A stretch of 64,000 bases of DNA from Neoroseomonas marina (GTDB taxonomy: Bacteria; Pseudomonadota; Alphaproteobacteria; Acetobacterales; Acetobacteraceae), in assembly GCF_012927745.1 (NCBI RefSeq), contig NZ_JABBKX010000003.1:310001-374000 (forward strand), in the 5' to 3' direction. A program made the translations under genes and the position numbers. The notes under the pieces are model-generated. The model saw only the letters and a list, made by a program, of their open reading frames with translations. It was not told the DNA's origin and did no database searches. Position 1 is the stretch's first letter. The number at the start of each line of letters is the position of its first letter. Below are positions 34,046 through 42,698 of this stretch, in pieces.

Positions 34046-37000
34046 CTAGACGGAGAAGTACTTCGCGCGCGGGTGGTGCAGGACGATCGCGCTGGTGGAC
34101 TGTTCCGGATGCAACTGCCACTCGTCGCTGATGGACACGCCGATGCGCTCGGCCCCCAGCAGGCGCAGCAGCGGCACCTGGTCCTCCAGCCGCGGGCAGG
34201 CCGGGTAGCCGAAGGAATAGCGTCCGCCCCGGTAGCCCTGCTGCAACATCTTGTCCATGTCGCGGTCGTCCTCACCCGCGAAGCCCCATTCGGCGCGGAT
34301 GCGCTTGTGGGTGTATTCGGCCATCGCCTCGGCCATCTCGACCGACAGGCCGTGCAGGTAGAGGTAGTCCTGGTAGCGGTTCTCCTCGAACCACTCCCGC
34401 GCGATGTCGGAGGCCTTCTGGCCGACGGTGACGACCTGCAGCCCGATCACGTCGCGCCCGTCATCCACGTCGGTCACGAAGTCGGCGATGCACTCGCCAT
34501 CCTCCTTGGGCTGGCGCGGCAGGGTGAAGCGGCAGGCCTCCGTGATCCCGTCCTCCTCGAACAGGATCAGGTCGTTGCCCTGGCCGGCGCATTTCCAGTA
34601 GCCGTAGATCGCCTGCGGCTTGAGGATGTCCTTCTCCTCGGTCAGCGCCAGCATGCGCTTGAGCACCGGCCGCAGTTCCTGCTTCGCCCAGCCGAGGAAG
34701 TCGTCGAGCGACCGCCCCTGTTTCCGGAAGCCCCACTGGAACTGATAGAGGCTGCGCTCGTTGATGAAGGGCACGATGGCCTTTGGCGGGGCCTCGATGA
34801 CGCGGGCGCCCCAGAAGGGCGGCGCCGGCGACTTGGTCTCGACGCTGACGCGGCGGCGGCGCGCCTGGACGGTGTTCACATCCACCGGCGCGAAGCCTCG
34901 CGGGTCCGCCTGGCCGAGGACGCGGCGTTCGTTGCGTGCCTTGCCGCTTCGCTTGGACTGCATGGCCGCGAGGTAGTCGTCGAAGCCGTTGCCGACGACC
35001 TTGTCCATCAGGTGCAGCCCGTCGAAGGCATCCCGCGCATAGGCCACGCGCCCGGAGGCATAGGCCTTCACGCAATCCTCCTCGACGTAGTTGCGCGTCA
35101 GCGCCGCGCCGCCGAGCATCACGGGGATGTCGAGGTTCTGCCGCGACATCTCCTCGAGGTTCTCGCGCATCACCACGGTCGACTTCACCAGCAGGCCCGA
35201 CATGCCGATGGCATGCGCGCGGTGTTCCTTCGCCGCGGCCACCATGTCCGCCAGCGGCACCTTGATGCCGAGGTTGACCACGCGATAGCCATTGTTGGTC
35301 AGGATGATGTCGACCAGGTTCTTGCCGATGTCGTGCACGTCGCCCTTCACGGTGGCGAGCACGATGGTCCCCTTCTCCTGCCCCGCGATGCGCTCCATGT
35401 GCGGCTCGAGGTAGGCGACGGCGGCCTTCATCGTCTCAGCGCTCTGGAGCACGAAGGGCAGCTGCATCTTGCCCGCGCCGAACAGCTCGCCCACCACCTT
35501 CATCCCGTCGAGCAGGATCTCGTTGATGATGTCGAGCGGCGCGATGCCCTTGGCGAGCGCATCGGCGAGCTCGTCGTCGAGCCCCTTGCGGTCGCCGTCG
35601 ATGATGCGGTCCTTGAGCCGACCCTCGACCGTCTCGGCCTTCTTCTTCGCCGCCGTGTCGGCGGCCTTACGGCCGGCAAAGATCTCCAGAATCTTCTGCA
35701 GCGGGTCGTAGTCCTCCGCGCGGCGGTCGAAGATCAGGTCCTCGGCGACCTTCACCTCCTCGGGCGGGATCTGGTGCAGCGGCTTGATCTTGCTGACATG
35801 CACGATCGCACCGGTCATGCCGGCCTTTACGGCGTGGTCGAGGAACACGGAATTCAGAACGTGCCGCGCGGCCGGGTTAAGCCCGAAGGAGATGTTCGAC
35901 AGGCCGAGGATGATCTGGATGTCCGGGAATTCCTCCCGGATCATGCGGATGCCTTCCAGCGTCCACAGGCCGAGCTTGCGGTCGTCCTCGTTGCCGGTGG
36001 CGATGGTGAAGGTCAGCGGGTCGATCATCAGGTCGGACTGCGGCAGGCCGTGCTTGTTGCAGGCGAAGTCCACCAGGCGCCGCGCGATGCGCAGCTTGTC
36101 CTCGGCGGTCTTGGCCATGCCGACCTCGTCGATGGTCAGGGCGATGACGGCGGCGCCGAACTTCTTCGCGAGGATCATGCGATCCGTCGCATGGCCCTCC
36201 CCGTCCTCGAAGTTGATCGAGTTGATGATCGGCTTGCCGCCATGCAGCTTCAGCGCGGCCTCGATCACCGGGGTTTCCGTGCTGTCGATGACCAGCGGCG
36301 CATTCACGGACGAGGTGAAACGGCGGATCACCTCGTTCATCTCGGCCATCTCGTCGCGGCCGACGAAGGCGGTGCAGATGTCGAGGCTATTGGACCCTTC
36401 CTGCACCTGCTCGCGCCCCATCGCGACGCAGCCGTCCCAGTCGCCCGCCGCCTGGCGTTCGCGCCAGGCCTTCGATCCGTTGGCGTTGCAGCGCTCGCCG
36501 ATGGAGAAATAGGCGTTCTCCTGCCGCAGCGGCACCGCGGCATAAAGCGAGGCGACGGACGGCACCCAGATCGGCTTCCGCGCGACCGGCACCGGGCGAT
36601 GCTTCGCCCCGCCCAGCTTGCGCAGCATCGCGTCAAGCGCCGCGATATGCGGCGTCGAGGTGCCGCAGCAGCCGCCGATCAGGTTCAGCCCGTCCTCGGT
36701 GACGAAGCGCTCCATCCAGGTCGCGAGTTCGGCGGCGCCCAGCGGGTAATGCGTCTTGCCGTCCACCAGTTCCGGCAGGCCGGCATTCGGCTGACAAGAG
36801 ATCAGCCCCGGCCAGTTCTGCGCCAGCCAGCGGACATGCTCGGCCATTTCCTGCGGGCCGGTCGCGCAGTTCAGGCCCATCAGGTCGACATCGAGGGCAT
36901 GCGCCACCGTCGCCGCGGCGCCGATGTCCGGACCGACGAGCAGCGTGCCGGTCGTCTCGACCGTGACCTGCACGAAGATGGGAATGTCGGACTTCGCCTC

Positions 37001-37537
37001 GGCGCGCGCGATCTTCGCCGCGTTCACCGCGGCCTTGATGAACAGCGTGTCCTGGTTCGTCTCGGTCAGCAGCGCATCGGCGCCGCCGGCGATCAGGCCG
37101 CGGCACTGCACGGCCAAGGCGGCTTCCAGTGCGTCATAGGTGATGTTGCCGAGCGAGGGCAGCTTGGTGCCCGGCCCGATATCGCCGATCACCCAGCGAT
37201 GGCGGCCATCGGCGAAGGAGTCCGCCGCCTCGCGCGCGATCTCGACGGCCGCCTTGTTCAGTTCGAAGGCGCGGTCCTCGAGCTCGAACTCGCCGAGCGT
37301 CACCGGCGATCCGCCGAAGGTGTTGGTCAGCACCATGTCGGCGCCGGCCTCGTAGTAGCCGCGATGGATCTCCCGCACGACGTCGGGGCGGGAGAGCACC
37401 AGCACGTCGGTGCAGTTCTCCTTGCCCCAGAAGTCGCGATCGACGTCGAGGTCCATCACCTGCACGCGGCTGCCCATGCCGCCGTCGCAGAGGAGAACGC
37501 GGTCGCGAAGGGCGTCGAGGAGATGCGGGCGGGACAT
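34046..37537 (-). CDS. metH: Cobalamin-dependent methionine synthase MetH
   Basis: MetH moves a methyl group from methyltetrahydrofolate to homocysteine through bound cobalamin. The 1163-residue protein has all modules in order. The homocysteine domain (about 1-330) has its zinc cysteines in LNCATGP and GGCCGTS. The folate domain (about 350-620) has FSIGERCNANG. The B12 cap and Rossmann domains (about 640-880) include GDVHDIGKN, in which H735 is the cobalt-binding histidine. The reactivation domain (about 910-1163) has the S-adenosylmethionine segment GYPACP. The ATG at 37537 follows GAGGGG and lies 11 bp after the ArsR-methyltransferase stop. Confidence 0.97.
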   Translation of the reverse strand: MSRPHLLDALRDRVLLCDGGMGSRVQVMDLDVDRDFWGKENCTDVLVLSRPDVVREIHRGYYEAGADMVLTNTFGGSPVTLGEFELEDRAFELNKAAVEIAREAADSFADGRHRWVIGDIGPGTKLPSLGNITYDALEAALAVQCRGLIAGGADALLTETNQDTLFIKAAVNAAKIARAEAKSDIPIFVQVTVETTGTLLVGPDIGAAATVAHALDVDLMGLNCATGPQEMAEHVRWLAQNWPGLISCQPNAGLPELVDGKTHYPLGAAELATWMERFVTEDGLNLIGGCCGTSTPHIAALDAMLRKLGGAKHRPVPVARKPIWVPSVASLYAAVPLRQENAYFSIGERCNANGSKAWRERQAAGDWDGCVAMGREQVQEGSNSLDICTAFVGRDEMAEMNEVIRRFTSSVNAPLVIDSTETPVIEAALKLHGGKPIINSINFEDGEGHATDRMILAKKFGAAVIALTIDEVGMAKTAEDKLRIARRLVDFACNKHGLPQSDLMIDPLTFTIATGNEDDRKLGLWTLEGIRMIREEFPDIQIILGLSNISFGLNPAARHVLNSVFLDHAVKAGMTGAIVHVSKIKPLHQIPPEEVKVAEDLIFDRRAEDYDPLQKILEIFAGRKAADTAAKKKAETVEGRLKDRIIDGDRKGLDDELADALAKGIAPLDIINEILLDGMKVVGELFGAGKMQLPFVLQSAETMKAAVAYLEPHMERIAGQEKGTIVLATVKGDVHDIGKNLVDIILTNNGYRVVNLGIKVPLADMVAAAKEHRAHAIGMSGLLVKSTVVMRENLEEMSRQNLDIPVMLGGAALTRNYVEEDCVKAYASGRVAYARDAFDGLHLMDKVVGNGFDDYLAAMQSKRSGKARNERRVLGQADPRGFAPVDVNTVQARRRRVSVETKSPAPPFWGARVIEAPPKAIVPFINERSLYQFQWGFRKQGRSLDDFLGWAKQELRPVLKRMLALTEEKDILKPQAIYGYWKCAGQGNDLILFEEDGITEACRFTLPRQPKEDGECIADFVTDVDDGRDVIGLQVVTVGQKASDIAREWFEENRYQDYLYLHGLSVEMAEAMAEYTHKRIRAEWGFAGEDDRDMDKMLQQGYRGGRYSFGYPACPRLEDQVPLLRLLGAERIGVSISDEWQLHPEQSTSAIVLHHPRAKYFSV

Positions 37538-37548
37538 GGAATGACCCC

Positions 37549-38487
37549 TCAGTGGGACAGGACGGTGGCGTGCCGGGTCATGCGTTCCGCGACCCAGAGG
37601 CGGACGGGCAAGGCGCCCGGAATGGTCTCGCTGCGCGCGCCGGCGCAGCCCGCGGCCCCCAGCCAGCCGGCGATCTCGGCATCGTCGAAGCCGGGCCAGC
37701 GATGGGCATGGGCGCCGAGCAGGTCGGCGCGCTGGTGCGGGGCGAGGTCGACGATCAGCAGCACGCCGCCCGGCGTCAGCACGCGCCCGGCCTCGGCCAG
37801 CGCGGCGGCGGGGTCCTCGGCGTAGTGCAGGACCATCTGCAGCGTGACGGCATCGAAGGACGCATCGGCGAGCGGCAGCCGGTACATGTCGGCCTGGCGC
37901 ACGGCGATGTGCGACAGGCCGCGCTCGGCGAGCCGCGTGCGCGCCAGCGCGAGCATGTCGCGCGACGCGTCGACGCCGACGCCCTGCGCGATGCGCGGCG
38001 CCAGCAGTTCCAGCAGCCCGCCGGTGCCGCAGCCGATATCGAGCAGCCGCCCGGCGCGGGCCGGCAGGGCTCCGAGCAGCGCCGCCTCGATCTCCGCCCC
38101 CGGCAGGCCGAGGGCGCGCACCTCGTCCCAGTCGGCGCCATGACGGCGGAAGGATTCGGAGGCCGCCCGCGCGCGTTCGGCCGCAAGGCGCGCGGCGGCG
38201 CGGCGGTCCGCGGCGAGCAGCGGGTCCTCCTCCGGCAGGCGCGCCAGCACGACGCGCGCAAGCTCCGCATCCGCCGGCACCTGGAACCAGGCATTCGCGC
38301 CTTCCGGCGTGCGCTGCAGCAGCCCGGCTTCGACCAGCAGCTTCAGGTGGCGCGACAGGCGCGGCTGCGACTGGCCGAGGATCGCCACCAGGTCCGACAC
38401 GCACCAGGCGCCGCGCGCGCAGAGCGCGAGCAGGCGGAGCCGCGTCGGCTCGGCGGCGGCGCGAAGTTGCGTGAGGAGCTCGTCCAT
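37549..38487 (-). CDS. ArsR-type regulator fused to a SAM-dependent methyltransferase domain
   Basis: The 312-residue protein has an ArsR helix-turn-helix at about residues 1-85 (SDLVAILGQSQPRLSRHLKL) and a class I methyltransferase domain from about 110, with motif I LLDIGCGTGG at 148-157 and the acidic end of the second strand in GVDASRDML. ArsR-methyltransferase fusions next to methionine genes form the SahR-like group, which reads the S-adenosylhomocysteine/SAM state; that this one does so is an inference. It is first in the metH run and diverges from the CxCC gene across the palindrome at 38490-38525, its likely operator. Confidence 0.88.
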   Translation of the reverse strand: MDELLTQLRAAAEPTRLRLLALCARGAWCVSDLVAILGQSQPRLSRHLKLLVEAGLLQRTPEGANAWFQVPADAELARVVLARLPEEDPLLAADRRAAARLAAERARAASESFRRHGADWDEVRALGLPGAEIEAALLGALPARAGRLLDIGCGTGGLLELLAPRIAQGVGVDASRDMLALARTRLAERGLSHIAVRQADMYRLPLADASFDAVTLQMVLHYAEDPAAALAEAGRVLTPGGVLLIVDLAPHQRADLLGAHAHRWPGFDDAEIAGWLGAAGCAGARSETIPGALPVRLWVAERMTRHATVLSH

Positions 38488-38489
38488 GG

Positions 38490-38525
38490 GCTGGACATAG
38501 TCATAAAGATATCCTTATGTCCAGC
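38490..38525. promoter_or_regulatory. Symmetric divergent promoter with embedded ArsR-type operator
   Basis: GCTGGACATA (38490-38499) and TATGTCCAGC (38516-38525) are perfect inverted arms. Inside them CATAAAGATATCCTTATG (38502-38519) is a second palindrome centred on GATATC with one mismatched pair. On each strand TGGACA and TATGTC fall 18 bp apart, and the base 7 bp downstream of the second element is the A of the start codon (38487 on -, 38528 on +). This would make both messages leaderless and allow the ArsR protein to shut both at once. Confidence 0.7.
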
Positions 38526-38527
38526 AC

Positions 38528-38881
38528 ATGATTGAGGCCGATCCGCGCATTCCGGTGACGATCCTGGCGGCTGACGGCCTGGCCGCCTGGCTGGCCGCGG
38601 GCGGGCCGGCGGCGCTGCTGACGGATGGGACGCAGGCTGCGACCGGCTTCGCGGCCATGGAACGCTTCGATCCCCGCCCGATGCATCGCTTCGGCTGTGC
38701 CTGCTGCGCCGGGCGGTCGGCGGCGGCGGTCGCGCTCGACCGGCTGTTCCAGGCGCGGGCGCGCGGCCGCGCACCCTGGTTCGACCGCGTGGCGGTCATC
38801 GCCGGCCCCGTAGCCCAGGCCGACGTCGCCGCGGCGCTGGATGGCGACGCCCTGACGCTCGCCCGCTACCGCGCGGCCTGA
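38528..38881 (+). CDS. Small CxCC protein of unknown function, divergent from the ArsR regulator
   Basis: I do not recognise a named family with certainty. The 117-residue protein has a short N-terminal part (IPVTILAADGLAAWLAAGG) and the motif FGCACCAGRSAAAVALDRLF at residues 54-73, where three cysteines could bind zinc or cobalt. The following FDRVAVIAGPVAQADVAAAL and a terminal ALTLARYRA resemble segments near G3E (CobW-type) metal GTPases. The start codon is right at the promoter edge with no ribosome site, so translation is probably leaderless. Shared control with metH suggests a methionine or metal-cofactor link. Confidence 0.6.
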   Translation: MIEADPRIPVTILAADGLAAWLAAGGPAALLTDGTQAATGFAAMERFDPRPMHRFGCACCAGRSAAAVALDRLFQARARGRAPWFDRVAVIAGPVAQADVAAALDGDALTLARYRAA

Positions 38882-38882
38882 T

Positions 38883-39197
38883 TCAGCCCTTCCGGGGCAC
38901 CGCGCCGCGCGACAGGCCGTGATGCTTGCTCGCGCCGGTGCGGTCGAGGTCGAGCGGCCCGGCGATCGCCTGCAACGCCAGCGTGATCCGCCGCAGCAGC
39001 GTCTCCTCCGCCCCAGGCATGCCTTCCTCGACGGCGACGGAAATGTCCGCCGCGTCGTATTCCCAGCGCTGCAGGATCTCGATCTTCTGCTCGCGCGAGA
39101 GGGCGCGGTGGTCGCGTACCTCCTCCGGCGTCGCGAAGACCGCCGACGGGTCGAGCAGGGCCCGCTCGATATCCGGCCGCGCGTCGGATGCGGTCAT
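38883..39197 (-). CDS. Small conserved protein of unknown function
   Basis: The 104-residue protein is soluble, acidic in its middle, and has the conserved run LSREQKIEILQRWEYDA near residue 33, a pattern seen in many alphaproteobacterial hypotheticals. The C-terminus is basic (SKHHGLSRGAVPRKG). AGGAGG lies upstream of the ATG at 39197, which supports that start. It is convergent with the CxCC gene, with the stops 1 bp apart, and on the same strand as the GNAT gene but 61 bp downstream. No function is proposed. Confidence 0.7.
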   Translation of the reverse strand: MTASDARPDIERALLDPSAVFATPEEVRDHRALSREQKIEILQRWEYDAADISVAVEEGMPGAEETLLRRITLALQAIAGPLDLDRTGASKHHGLSRGAVPRKG

Positions 39198-39258
39198 GGC
39201 TGCACCTCCTGCCGATCGGAACCGACATGGTGCCCCCGGACCCGCCGCGCAACGCGGC

Positions 39259-39780
39259 TCAGGGTGGAAGGGTGCGTTCCCCCTCCCCCAACGCCTTCTG
39301 CATCTGCACCACGTCGACCCAGCGGCCGAACTTCATCCCGACCGCCTTCAGCACGCCGGCCTGGCGGAAGCCGAGGGACAGGTGCAGCCCGATCGACCCG
39401 ACATTCTCGGAATCGCCGATCACCGCGACCATCTGGCGGATGCCCTTGGCCTCGGCCCGCCGCAGCAATTCGGCGACGACCGCCTTGCCGACGCCCTGGC
39501 CGCGGATGTCGTCGCGGACATAGACGGAGTTCTCGGCGGTGAAGCGATAGGCCGAGCGCGGCCGGAACGGCGCGAAATAGCCATAGCCGAGGATCTGGCC
39601 GGCCTCGTCCTCGGCCACCAGCCAGGCGAAACCCTCGGCCTGCACCTTGGCCACGCGCGCGGCCATGTCGGCCTCGGCGGGCGGTTCTTCCTCGAAGGTG
39701 CCGGTGCCGTGCCGGACGTGATGGGCGTAGATCGCCGTGATCGCCGGGATGTCGCCCGGCACCGCGTCGCGCACCTGCAT
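39259..39780 (-). CDS. GNAT N-acetyltransferase, phosphinothricin acetyltransferase-like
   Basis: The 173-residue protein matches the Pat/Bar/MnaT subgroup of GNATs, which acetylate phosphinothricin, methionine sulfone or similar amino acids. The N-terminus VRDAVPGDIPAITAIYAHHV, the segment GTGTFEEEPP and the CoA loop VRDDIRGQGVGKAVV are typical. The start at 39780 is 2 bp after the amidase stop, so the two are likely co-transcribed. The real substrate is uncertain; many bacterial members act on methionine derivatives rather than herbicides. Confidence 0.88.
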   Translation of the reverse strand: MQVRDAVPGDIPAITAIYAHHVRHGTGTFEEEPPAEADMAARVAKVQAEGFAWLVAEDEAGQILGYGYFAPFRPRSAYRFTAENSVYVRDDIRGQGVGKAVVAELLRRAEAKGIRQMVAVIGDSENVGSIGLHLSLGFRQAGVLKAVGMKFGRWVDVVQMQKALGEGERTLPP

Positions 39781-39782
39781 CG

Positions 39783-40970
39783 TCAGACCATCAGGCCCGC
39801 GGCGTCCGCCACCCGCTCGGCCAGCGCCAGAAGCGCACGGTCGCGCCCGGGTGCCGCCACGAGGGACAGCCCCACCGGTGCCCCGCCGACCCGCGCCGCA
39901 GGGATCGTCACTTCCCCCAGGCCGCAAAGTCCCGCAATCGCCGTCACGCCCATCGTCCTCTCACGCACCGCATTCTGTTCCGCCTGGCTTGCCGTCAGCA
40001 GCGGCGCCGGGCCCGGCGCGGTGGGGTACACCAGGACCGCCCCGCCGCCCAGCAGCCCCCGCAGCCGGGCCTGCAGGACACGACGGAAGGCGCGGCCCGC
40101 GGCCGCCTTCGCGGGGTCCATCGCCTTGGCCGCCGCGAAGCGTTCCTTCACGCCGGGGCCGAGCTCCGGATGGGTCGCCTCGATCCACGGGCCGAGGCTC
40201 GCCCAGGCCTCGACCGCCTGCGCACAGCGGAAATGGTCGTAGACGGCGTCGAGCCCTTCCGGCGCGACCTGGATAGGCAGCGCCGAGCCCAGCACGGATT
40301 CCGCCGCGCCCAGCGCCTCGGCCAGGGCCCGCGCCGTCGCGGGCTCGGCATTCACCCAGGCCTCCTGGACCTTCAGCAGCGGGCCGAGCGGCCCGTCGCC
40401 GCCGGGCGGCAGCAGCACCTCTCCGGCAAGCCGCAGCACACCGGCACGGGAGGCGAACCACCCCGCCGTGTCGTAGGCCGGGCCGAGCGGGCAGGCGCCG
40501 GTGAGGCTCACCGAACCCCAGCTCGGCCGGATGCCGTAGATGCCGCAATAGGATGCCGGGATCCGCACCGACCCACCGGTATCCGACCCCATCGCGATGT
40601 CGCAGAGCCGCGCCGCGACGGCCGCGGCCGACCCGCAGGAGGACCCGCCGGGGAAGCGGTCGGGCGCCGCCGGGTTGGTCGGCGTCCCGTACCAGACGTT
40701 CTCGCCGGTCAGGCCATAGGCGAGTTCGACCGTCTTGGTCTTGCCCACCAGCCGCGCCCCGGCCTCGAGCAGGGATGTCACCACCGCCGCGTCCGCCGTT
40801 GCCGGTGCATGCGTCCGTGCCCAATCGGGATTGCCGTAGCCGGTCACATCGCCGGCCGTGTCGTAGAGATCCTTGACGGCAAAGGTGAGACCCGCGAGCG
40901 GCCCTTCGCTTGCGCCTGCCCGCCGCGTCCGCGCGCCGGGCAGAAAAGCGCCGACCGTATCCTCCGTCAT
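39783..40970 (-). CDS. Amidase signature enzyme
   Basis: The 395-residue enzyme has the Ser-cisSer-Lys triad of the amidase signature family: Lys33 in AVKDLYD, the cis-serine in PGGSSCGSAAAVA, and the nucleophile serine in GSDTGGSVRIPA. The glycine-rich loop has Cys where Gly is more common. The start chosen is the ATG at 40970, with GGATGGAG 9 bp upstream. An ATG at 40985 and a GTG at 40994 would add 5 or 8 residues. The substrate amide is unknown. GatA is unlikely because the protein is short and there is no gatB or gatC beside it. Confidence 0.88.
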   Translation of the reverse strand: MTEDTVGAFLPGARTRRAGASEGPLAGLTFAVKDLYDTAGDVTGYGNPDWARTHAPATADAAVVTSLLEAGARLVGKTKTVELAYGLTGENVWYGTPTNPAAPDRFPGGSSCGSAAAVAARLCDIAMGSDTGGSVRIPASYCGIYGIRPSWGSVSLTGACPLGPAYDTAGWFASRAGVLRLAGEVLLPPGGDGPLGPLLKVQEAWVNAEPATARALAEALGAAESVLGSALPIQVAPEGLDAVYDHFRCAQAVEAWASLGPWIEATHPELGPGVKERFAAAKAMDPAKAAAGRAFRRVLQARLRGLLGGGAVLVYPTAPGPAPLLTASQAEQNAVRERTMGVTAIAGLCGLGEVTIPAARVGGAPVGLSLVAAPGRDRALLALAERVADAAGLMV

Positions 40971-41057
40971 GCGCGACTGCTCCATCCGGTTCACAGCCGA
41001 GGGTGGAGCAGAGGCGGCGGCCTGACAACCGCTGCCCCCCCTTTTTGCGACCGCCGA

Positions 41058-42437
41058 TCAGCGCGCGCGGAGGAACTCCGGCACGCGAAGCAGGATCATC
41101 TCGTTCGAATCGGCCCGCAGCAGATGTCGCCCGGCGCTGAAGGGCAGGTTGTTGTCGTTGCCGACGATGATGTGGTCGGCATCGACCATCGCCACGTTCT
41201 CGATGGTGAAGAACGGAAAGGTGAAGCGGTCGCGCGGCGCATTCGGCGGCAGGTCGCCGCGAAGACGCGCAACGCCCTGCGGATCGCGGATGGCCATCAG
41301 GTCGATATGGCCGATCTTGCGGACGAAGCCCTCCGCATCGGTCTGCGCGAGGTCGATCAGGTAGACGCGCTTGTGGCGCGCGGGCAGCGGGAAGCAGGGC
41401 TGCGCCTCGGTCGACTGCTGTCCCTGGGCGCAGGCAAGGCCCGGATCCCCTTCCCCGTTGTCGCGCTCGATCACCAGGGCGCGGGTCGCGTCGATGAAGT
41501 TGAAGTCGCCGATCGCCGTGGCGCCGGGTTCGAGGCGGTAGCGCAGGCTGCGCCCGGTCCAGTCCATCCGCGCCACGCTGAACTCGATCAGGCGGAGGAA
41601 CTGGCCTTCCGCATCATTGGAGTTCGGCGCGAAGAGCGGCTGTTCGAGCAGGCCCCACAGGGTCTGCCCGTCCGGCGTCAGCGCCATGCCCTCATAGCCG
41701 CCCGAGCGGCGCACGCGGAACGGCACGCCCGCGGCCGGGCTTGCCGGCACCTGCAGGGCCGGGTTGTCCGGCGACATCAGCGGCTGGCCGACCAGGCGCG
41801 TCTCGATCACCCGCTGCACCACGCCGTCGGCGGCGACATGGATCAGGAAGGGGCCGAACTCGTCGCCGATCATGAAGGACCCGTCGGGCAGCGGCTGGAT
41901 GCTCTCGAGGTCGAAATCCGCGCCGGTCAGGTAGCGCGCCTCGGTGCCCTCATGCGCGATGCGGAAGGGAATGCGGCGCAGCGGGTCGCGCAGGAAGGTG
42001 GTCTGCAGCAGCGCGACCTGGCCGGACTGCCAGTCGGGGCGAACCTTGTGGAACATCAGCAGCGCGTCGGGGCTGTTGCGGCGATTGCCGAAGCCGTTGT
42101 CGGTCAGCACCCAATAGGCGCCGGGCTCGTTCGCCACCGGCTTGATGCCCGAGAAGCCCTGGACCGGCTGGCCGACGAAGGGAAAGGCGATGCCGGTCGG
42201 CCGGCTGCCATGCATCGGGCCGGTGTCGCCCATGATCGCACCGGGGCGGTCGATGCGGAGATTGCCCGGCCCCGCGAACTTGCCCGAGACCAGCGCGTCG
42301 CGCGGCGCATCGGCCGGCGGCAGCGTCATGGTGAAGGCGGGCAGGATGGCGTGGCCGGCGAGCGTCGCCTCGTAGCGCTGGTCGGCGAAAGCCGGCCCGG
42401 CGGCGATCAGGGCGGTGGCGAGAAGGAAACGGCGCAT
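41058..42437 (-). CDS. Secreted esterase-like phytase-family protein
   Basis: A signal peptide (RRFLLATALIAAGPAFADQ) is followed by a beta-propeller-like body of about 440 residues with the marks of the esterase-like phytase domain: GFSGIKPVANEPGAYWVLTDN, PDGSFMIGDEFGPFL, GYEGMALTPDGQTLWGLLEQ and DADHIIVGNDNNLPFS. The acidic residues in these loops probably bind calcium. Such proteins hydrolyse phosphate esters or simply bind ligands in the periplasm; activity here is not proven. It stands alone, 87 bp upstream of the amidase on the same strand. Confidence 0.85.
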   Translation of the reverse strand: MRRFLLATALIAAGPAFADQRYEATLAGHAILPAFTMTLPPADAPRDALVSGKFAGPGNLRIDRPGAIMGDTGPMHGSRPTGIAFPFVGQPVQGFSGIKPVANEPGAYWVLTDNGFGNRRNSPDALLMFHKVRPDWQSGQVALLQTTFLRDPLRRIPFRIAHEGTEARYLTGADFDLESIQPLPDGSFMIGDEFGPFLIHVAADGVVQRVIETRLVGQPLMSPDNPALQVPASPAAGVPFRVRRSGGYEGMALTPDGQTLWGLLEQPLFAPNSNDAEGQFLRLIEFSVARMDWTGRSLRYRLEPGATAIGDFNFIDATRALVIERDNGEGDPGLACAQGQQSTEAQPCFPLPARHKRVYLIDLAQTDAEGFVRKIGHIDLMAIRDPQGVARLRGDLPPNAPRDRFTFPFFTIENVAMVDADHIIVGNDNNLPFSAGRHLLRADSNEMILLRVPEFLRAR

Positions 42438-42485
42438 GGGACCCCCGGTCTTGCGGAACGGGGGCGGGCTCTACAGGTCGCCGGT

Positions 42486-42506
42486 TGCGCGCGCGTGACG
42501 CGCGCA
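42486..42506 (-). terminator. Hairpin after the small membrane protein gene
   Basis: TGCGCGCG and CGCGCGCA form an 8-bp stem with a 5-base loop, 25 bp beyond the stop of the - strand small membrane gene and before the phytase-like gene. There is no T-run. Confidence 0.45.
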
Positions 42507-42531
42507 TGTCGGTTCGGCGACGGCGCTGCCG

Positions 42532-42687
42532 TCAGGTCAGGTTCAGCAGCGCGGCCTTGGTGGTCAGCGCGGCGAGCATGGCGACCGCCACCGCCGTGCC
42601 GACGCCGAAGCGGCGCGCCGCGACGAAGGCGAAGGTCCCCAGGATCAGGGCCCAGCAGGCAATCTCGCCAAGGGACGGGTCGGGCAT
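42532..42687 (-). CDS. Small membrane protein of 51 residues
   Basis: The product is two hydrophobic stretches joined by a short basic turn (LGEIACWALILGTFAFVAA, then RRFGV, then GTAVAVAMLAALTTKAALL), so it is probably a two-helix inner membrane protein. I do not recognise it. GGGAGAG lies 6 bp upstream of the ATG at 42687, which decides the start against longer frames. The leader carries a striking inverted repeat around a possible -10 element (42699-42744), so the gene looks regulated despite its size. Confidence 0.6.
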   Translation of the reverse strand: MPDPSLGEIACWALILGTFAFVAARRFGVGTAVAVAMLAALTTKAALLNLT

Positions 42688-42698
42688 CGTTCGCTCTC

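Noticed and set aside
34073..37825. A 1250-codon open frame on the + strand opposite metH
   Set aside because: It is the antisense shadow of a clear metH gene. Long antisense frames are expected at this GC content, and the translation has no family-like segments.
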